This document shows positions 31,498-34,775 of a stretch of DNA of 34,775 nt, one piece after another. Both the position numbers and the translations under genes were made by a program. The stretch's first letter is position 1, and each line of letters opens with the position of its first letter. The notes beneath the pieces are model-generated. The model did no database searches. It worked only from the letters and a program-made list of their open reading frames with translations, and was not told the origin of the DNA. The DNA is from an uncultured Verrucomicrobia subdivision 3 bacterium (GTDB lineage: Bacteria > Verrucomicrobiota > Verrucomicrobiia > Limisphaerales > UBA11358): the NCBI GenBank assembly GCA_903850425.1, contig CAINLR010000154.1, forward strand, positions 1 to 34,775, read 5' to 3'.

Positions 31498-31899
31498 ATG
31501 TCCTGGTTTGATCTCTCCTACTTCTTCACCGGCCAAAACGAAACGGCGCGCGGCCAAGCTCTGGACGCGCAGCTTGCCACCATGAATAACGCCGACTACG
31601 CCCCCGGCGGACGGCTCTACGGCCTGATTGCCAGCGACCGGGGCGCGGTTGCCGCCGACGCCGCCTTTGCGGAAACGCAAGCGCACCTTGCCGCGCAGGA
31701 GGCCGACACCGCCAGCTACAATTCGCAAGTGGCCAGTGCCGCCGCCGATGGCGCGGTGAGTGGCCTTAAAAGCGTCGCGGACCTGGTCAAGAATCCGTTC
31801 CTGGGCATCCCCGTCGCCTGGTGGATCATCGGCGGCGTGGGGCTGTTCCTTTACGCCGGCGGCGCGTCCTGGCTGCGCGGCGCGTTCAAGAAAAAATAA
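31498..31899 (+). CDS. Tail-anchored membrane protein 4
   Basis: A 133-residue protein. N-terminus SWFDLSYFFTGQNETARGQ, an Ala-rich helical centre (DAAFAETQAHLAAQEADTAS) that may be a coiled coil, then one membrane helix GIPVAWWIIGGVGLFLYAG (103-121) and a basic end FKKK. It follows the fibre gene after a C8-A8 homopolymer stretch. The longer frame upstream overlaps the fibre gene and is not used. Confidence 0.65.
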   Translation: MSWFDLSYFFTGQNETARGQALDAQLATMNNADYAPGGRLYGLIASDRGAVAADAAFAETQAHLAAQEADTASYNSQVASAAADGAVSGLKSVADLVKNPFLGIPVAWWIIGGVGLFLYAGGASWLRGAFKKK

Positions 31900-31903
31900 G
31901 TTT

Positions 31904-32068
31904 ATGACGCTCGAAGCCATCATGGAATTTATCCTGTTGCCCTGTGTCGGCTGGCTCATGCTGACCACGAGCAAACAATCCGCCAAGCTGGCGCGCATTG
32001 AAACCTTGCTCGACTTGATTCTGCCCGATCACCAAAAGAACCACCCCAAAAAGAAACATGAATACTGA
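31904..32068 (+). CDS. 54-residue membrane protein
   Basis: MTLEAIMEFILLPCVGWLML forms one membrane span; then a charged helix (KQSAKLARIETLLDLILPD) and a basic end NHPKKKHEY. It sits four bases after the previous stop and overlaps the next gene by 11 bases. Size and topology are those of a small holin partner or virion membrane protein. Confidence 0.6.
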   Translation: MTLEAIMEFILLPCVGWLMLTTSKQSAKLARIETLLDLILPDHQKNHPKKKHEY

Positions 32069-32684
32069 CCAACTCTCCTCCCTCGTCCGCACGGTGATGA
32101 AGCTCGCCGCCGCCCTGCTCGCCAGCCACGGCCTGGCCGACACCGCCGGCCTCATCAACACGCCCGACGTGACCGCCGCCGTGCTCTTGATCGTCTCGCT
32201 GCTCTGGTCACACTTCAGCCACGCCGACCCCGATGGCACGCCGCCGACCACCGGCACCGGCACACGCCTGGCCTTGTGGCTGGCGCTCATCATTCCGGCA
32301 CTGGTGTTCACCGGCTGCGCGGCGCTCGCCCCCGGCGCGCGGCCCGAAGTGGTCCGCGCGGAGCAAAGCATCAGCATCGGCACGGCCACGCTCAACACCG
32401 CCATTCACATGGACAACGCCAACCGCGCGTTCTACAAAACCAATCTGCCGCCCTTTCATGCTTTTTGCGAATGGCTCCGGCAACCCGTCACGCTCGCCCC
32501 GCTCACCAACGCGTATCCGCGCGGCCTAGCCATCGTGCGCAGTGCCGACGCTGTGAAGAACCGTTACAAGGCGAGCGGCGCCACCAACGATCTGACGGCG
32601 CTCACGGCGGCACTGGCCACACTGGAAACCGCCCTCAGTCAAGCGCAAGGCTATCTGGCCCAAATTCCCCAGCCGGCGCATTGA
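32058..32684 (+). CDS. Holin-like domain fused to a lipoprotein-type domain
   Basis: A 208-residue protein with two parts. Residues 1-55 (RTVMKLAAALLASHGLADTA and VTAAVLLIVSLLWSHFSHAD) match small phage holin-like proteins with two membrane segments. A linker PDGTPPTTGTGTR leads to LALWLALIIPALVFTGCAAL, a lipoprotein signal with FTGC lipobox. The rest is a helical periplasmic-type domain (ALTAALATLETALSQAQGYL). This could be holin plus outer spanin in one frame, or two genes with an unconventional internal start (TTG or CTG near 32,272). Confidence 0.55.
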   Translation: MNTDQLSSLVRTVMKLAAALLASHGLADTAGLINTPDVTAAVLLIVSLLWSHFSHADPDGTPPTTGTGTRLALWLALIIPALVFTGCAALAPGARPEVVRAEQSISIGTATLNTAIHMDNANRAFYKTNLPPFHAFCEWLRQPVTLAPLTNAYPRGLAIVRSADAVKNRYKASGATNDLTALTAALATLETALSQAQGYLAQIPQPAH

Positions 32685-32697
32685 TGCTTAATTTATA

Positions 32698-32728
32698 ATT
32701 TTTAATTTTTAATTTTTAATTTTTAATT
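32698..32728. repeat. AT-rich heptamer tandem repeat
   Basis: Four ATTTTTA units precede AATTCCT-ATG of the next gene. Same unit as before the ATPase gene. Confidence 0.85.
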
Positions 32729-32731
32729 CCT

Positions 32732-33088
32732 ATGTCCGCCATCATCGCCCTCATCCTCGCCAATCTGCCCACGATCATTTCCGCCGGGGAAGCCGGTTAC
32801 AAATTTGTGATGTCCGTCCGCTCCGCCGCCCAGCAAAGCGGCGAATGGACCGACGCGCAGGAAACCGCGTTTCAAGCCAGCCTCACCGCCGAAGCCTGTG
32901 ACCCCGCCTGGCAGCCCGATGCCACCGCCGCCGAACTCGCCACCGTCAAGGCGCAGTTGGCCACCGCGCAAGATGCGTTGACCTTGGCGCTCGCCATCGC
33001 TCCGCCGCCGCCGCCGCCGCCGCCACCGGCCCCGACGGTTGAAGAACCCTACATCGCCCCCGATCTCCGGCCCGGTTGGACGGATTAA
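32732..33088 (+). CDS. Late protein with N-terminal hydrophobic helix and polyproline
   Basis: A 118-residue protein. Residues 1-19 (MSAIIALILANLPTIISAGE) are a hydrophobic helix; a charged helical centre follows (FVMSVRSAAQQSGEWTDAQE, then LATVKAQLATAQDALTLALA). A run of ten prolines (broken only by Ala) precedes VEEPYIAPDLRPGWTD. No family is recognised. Helix layout resembles small phage proteins near the lysis genes. It is the last gene before a strong terminator. Confidence 0.6.
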   Translation: MSAIIALILANLPTIISAGEAGYKFVMSVRSAAQQSGEWTDAQETAFQASLTAEACDPAWQPDATAAELATVKAQLATAQDALTLALAIAPPPPPPPPPAPTVEEPYIAPDLRPGWTD

Positions 33089-33150
33089 CTCTCACCCCCG
33101 GCGTTTAATGGCGTCGGCTCTACCAGCAGTCCTCCATACCAGCAAAGACT

Positions 33151-33182
33151 CAGCGCGCCGATACCAGCCGGCGCGCTGTTTT
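33151..33182 (+). terminator. Rho-independent terminator of the late operon
   Basis: Arms CAGCGCGCCG and CGGCGCGCTG (10 bp, no mismatch) around ATACCAGC, followed by TTTT. Its T-run touches the start codon of the next frame. Confidence 0.85.
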
Positions 33183-33184
33183 GC

Positions 33185-33677
33185 ATGAAAGCCACCCTGG
33201 CGGAACAAATTGACGAACGCAACCGGCTCACCTTGGAACGGCACCGCTATGAGAAGCACATCCTCACCCGCATCTTCGCCAGCGAAAAACTACGATCTGC
33301 GGCCCGTCACGCTCGCCAGCGCGCTCGCCTGGCTGCGCGGCGAAATCCACGACACGCAAATGCCCCCCGGCGGCGACGTGGTGTTCTGGAATGAGATTCT
33401 GAACCGTGATGGCTACCGCGAGAGCCTGCCCCTGATTGCCGCGCTCGCCGGCACCGGCTGCAAGGCCATGATCGTCCATGCGTGCAACCCCATCGTCTGG
33501 CGCAAACTGGAAAAGGAAAAGTGTGTGGCCACGATGGAAGAACGCATCTTTTGGCGTGGGGCGGACTACACCGCGCGCCGCTACCTCGCGCCGCCGGCCA
33601 CCTTTGCCGCGTGGATAGCAAAACTCCCGTTGTCATCACCCTCGCCAAAAATCAAAACGCCTGTAATCGAATCCTAG
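33185..33677 (+). pseudogene. Frameshifted or +1-recoded gene, unknown function
   Basis: Coding signal switches frame. From the ATG (MKATLAEQIDERNRLTLERH, then YEKHILTRIFASE) third positions are nearly all G or C until about 33,284. Beyond that the frame one base on has this property (NYDLRPVTLASALAWLRGE, GDVVFWNEILNRDGYRESLP, CKAMIVHACNPIVWRKLEKE). The shift lies in GAAAAAC; one A fewer would restore a 163-residue protein. Either a homopolymer mutation or sequencing error, or programmed frameshifting. The ATG follows the terminator T-run with no ribosome site. The stop shares CTAG with the convergent integrase stop. No family recognised. Confidence 0.6.
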
Positions 33678-34729
33678 CGCGTCAATTTCGGACGAATTTC
33701 AAAAAAAGCGGCGGCAACGTCCGGTCGGACCAATTCGCGGTAGTGTTTAAACAACATCGTCTCGCTGTGACCGCACTCCAAAGCCGTTTTGCCGGCGTTC
33801 TGAAACTGGGCCAAGTGGTAGCTGCAAAACGAATGGCGCGTCGCGTTGTGATGCCACGGCACGCCCGTGGCCCTAGTCATGGCTGCGGTGAAGTCTCGCC
33901 AGACATTGGACTTGCTCCCGCGCACCGGCAACTCCCCGCCCAGGTCCAACCACGCGCGCAAGTTCGGTTGGATCGTCACCAGCCGGCGGCGGCGGGCACG
34001 ACCGCCCTTGGCCGTCTCGACGGTCACTTCAATAAATTTCTCGCCGAGGCATTTTTCCTCCATCCGCTCCGCCTCGCAACTGCGCAAGCCGGCGAAATAG
34101 CGGCACGCCAGCGCGCGGCAAATGTTCGCGTCATAGCGGCGCGCGAAGTCCAACACCGCTTGCGCCTGGTCCGGCGAGTGGATCTGAATTTCGTCAAAAT
34201 CTTCGACGGGCAACTCGACGCCGGCGGCGGGATTGGTTTTAAGCAGTCCACGGCGCACGCCAAAATTAAAGAGCGTCCGCACATCGGCCACATAGCCGCG
34301 TTGCGTGCGCGCGGCCCACTCCGGGCGACGCATCCATTTTTCAATTTCTTCTACGGTGACTTCGATCACGGGCTTATGTGCGCGACCGGTGTTGAATTTG
34401 GAAAGCGAATTGCGCAAGGCGCGGAGATACCTGTCAGAGCGGCCCGCGCGGGCTTTGGCCAAAAGGAATTGATTCACCAACTCAACGACGGTCAGAGAGT
34501 CCGGCGGATAGACCACCACCGGCGGAGTTGGGGAAGACGGCGCGAAGTGACCTTGTGAATGCGCAGCGGCCAAGTTTTGCAACTGGCGACCGATCTCCGC
34601 GAGCGCACTCCAAACCTGCTGGTCCTGCCCCGCCGCACTAGTGTAGTGTTCTGTAAATGAGGGGTCATAACGGTGATGTGGCGACTTGGGCCGCCCGGGC
34701 TTTGGAAATCTTGGCCAGAATTTCCTCAC
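33674..34729 (-). CDS. Tyrosine recombinase (integrase), 5' end replaced by IS sequence
   Basis: Catalytic residues are in place: Arg216 (YFAGLRSCEAERM), Lys241 (AKGGRARRR), Arg298 in HNATRHSF, His321 (CGHSETM) and Tyr330 (FKHYREL). The first His of HxxR is Asn, as in many relatives from this group of bacteria. A SAM-like core-binding domain lies at about 79-160 (LTVVELVNQFLLAKARAG). The first ~30 residues from the GTG are encoded by the adjoining IS630-like end, so the native start is lost or lay elsewhere. The protein would integrate the element at the tRNA site. It may still work if started in the IS. Confidence 0.88.
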   Translation of the reverse strand: MRKFWPRFPKPGRPKSPHHRYDPSFTEHYTSAAGQDQQVWSALAEIGRQLQNLAAAHSQGHFAPSSPTPPVVVYPPDSLTVVELVNQFLLAKARAGRSDRYLRALRNSLSKFNTGRAHKPVIEVTVEEIEKWMRRPEWAARTQRGYVADVRTLFNFGVRRGLLKTNPAAGVELPVEDFDEIQIHSPDQAQAVLDFARRYDANICRALACRYFAGLRSCEAERMEEKCLGEKFIEVTVETAKGGRARRRRLVTIQPNLRAWLDLGGELPVRGSKSNVWRDFTAAMTRATGVPWHHNATRHSFCSYHLAQFQNAGKTALECGHSETMLFKHYRELVRPDVAAAFFEIRPKLTR

Positions 34730-34775
34730 CCTTCTTGCGCCAGACGTATCGCTTGGGCGCCAGATTTCGCTCCGC
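34639..34775 (-). mobile_element. Partial IS630-like insertion sequence
   Basis: From TA at 34639 (the likely target dinucleotide) the sequence reads a terminal-repeat-like GTGTAGTGTTCTGTAAATGA, then the 3' end of a transposase on the minus strand. It continues out of the window. The insertion sits directly upstream of the integrase body and separates it from the expected tRNA junction. Confidence 0.65.
34665..34775 (-). CDS. IS630-family transposase, C-terminal 36 residues
   Basis: Partial frame ending RNLAPKRYVWRKKGEEILAK then ISKARAAQVATSPL. The pattern 'F/YVW...EEILAKI.RAR' just before the stop is the C-terminal hallmark of IS630-type DDE transposases with a last helix. The rest lies outside the window. 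It overlaps the first codons of the integrase frame on the same strand in another phase. Confidence 0.7.
   Translation of the reverse strand, partial: AERNLAPKRYVWRKKGEEILAKISKARAAQVATSPL

Noticed and set aside
33482-34558. 358-residue plus-strand frame opposite the integrase
   Set aside because: The integrase on the other strand has its full catalytic set; the plus-strand translation is His/Arg-rich antisense text.

Overview
The window looks like a GC-rich (about 60%) chromosome of a Verrucomicrobiota-type bacterium. This is inferred from the gene complement (four-helix-bundle suffix protein, DUF4256, DUF5009/heparan-acetyltransferase-like protein, M64 peptidase, many secreted glycan-active enzymes), sparse Shine-Dalgarno sites and AT heptamer repeats; no rRNA or complete tRNA is present to prove it. 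It divides into a host part (1 to about 19,376) and an integrated element (about 19,377 to at least 34,638) whose far end is interrupted by an insertion sequence.

Host part. It opens with the 3' end of thiC, then a four-helix-bundle protein and a DUF4256 protein. Next comes a run of mostly exported proteins: a PHB-depolymerase-like esterase, an H-type lectin domain protein (minus strand), an ABM-domain membrane protein, a GH43 arabinanase-like enzyme, an SGNH hydrolase, a truncated cupin, a DUF5009/NagX-like membrane acyltransferase, an MFS permease (minus), a clan-A-like glycosidase, a small secreted protein next to an M64 peptidase, a TPR protein and a PHP-like secreted hydrolase. This suggests a free-living polysaccharide and protein degrader. 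At the end is a one-module NRPS (A-T-TE) whose specificity residues read as asparagine-like, overlapped by an Sfp-type phosphopantetheinyl transferase that could activate it.

Integrated element. I read it as a tailless, membrane-containing, double-jelly-roll (PM2/corticovirus-like) prophage. The left edge carries a 23-nt 3' end of a tRNA (proline-like), and a tyrosine recombinase lies at the right edge. After a minus-strand ribbon-helix-helix regulator and a divergent promoter with a palindrome, an early operon of stop/start-overlapping small genes (zinc ribbons, HTH proteins) leads to an SF3 helicase and ends at a strong terminator. A non-coding stretch with repeats separates this from the late genes: a coiled-coil acidic protein, an Ala/Pro-rich protein, an A32/FtsK-HerA-type packaging ATPase, a ParE-type toxin-antitoxin pair on the other strand, a tiny membrane protein, the candidate major capsid protein, several small proteins with a single C-terminal membrane anchor, a beta-rich candidate vertex protein, two paralogous short proteins, two fibre-like proteins that begin with signal peptides, and a holin/lipoprotein fusion candidate. 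A frameshifted gene and the integrase converge at the right end. The integrase 5' end is joined to a partial IS630-like element running out of the window.

The parts fit one programme: site-specific integration at a tRNA, repressor-controlled early replication genes, then capsid, membrane, packaging and host-recognition genes. The set has an ATPase and a jelly-roll-type capsid candidate but no terminase, portal, HK97 capsid or tail genes, which argues against a tailed phage. All family assignments are by reading motifs, not by searches.
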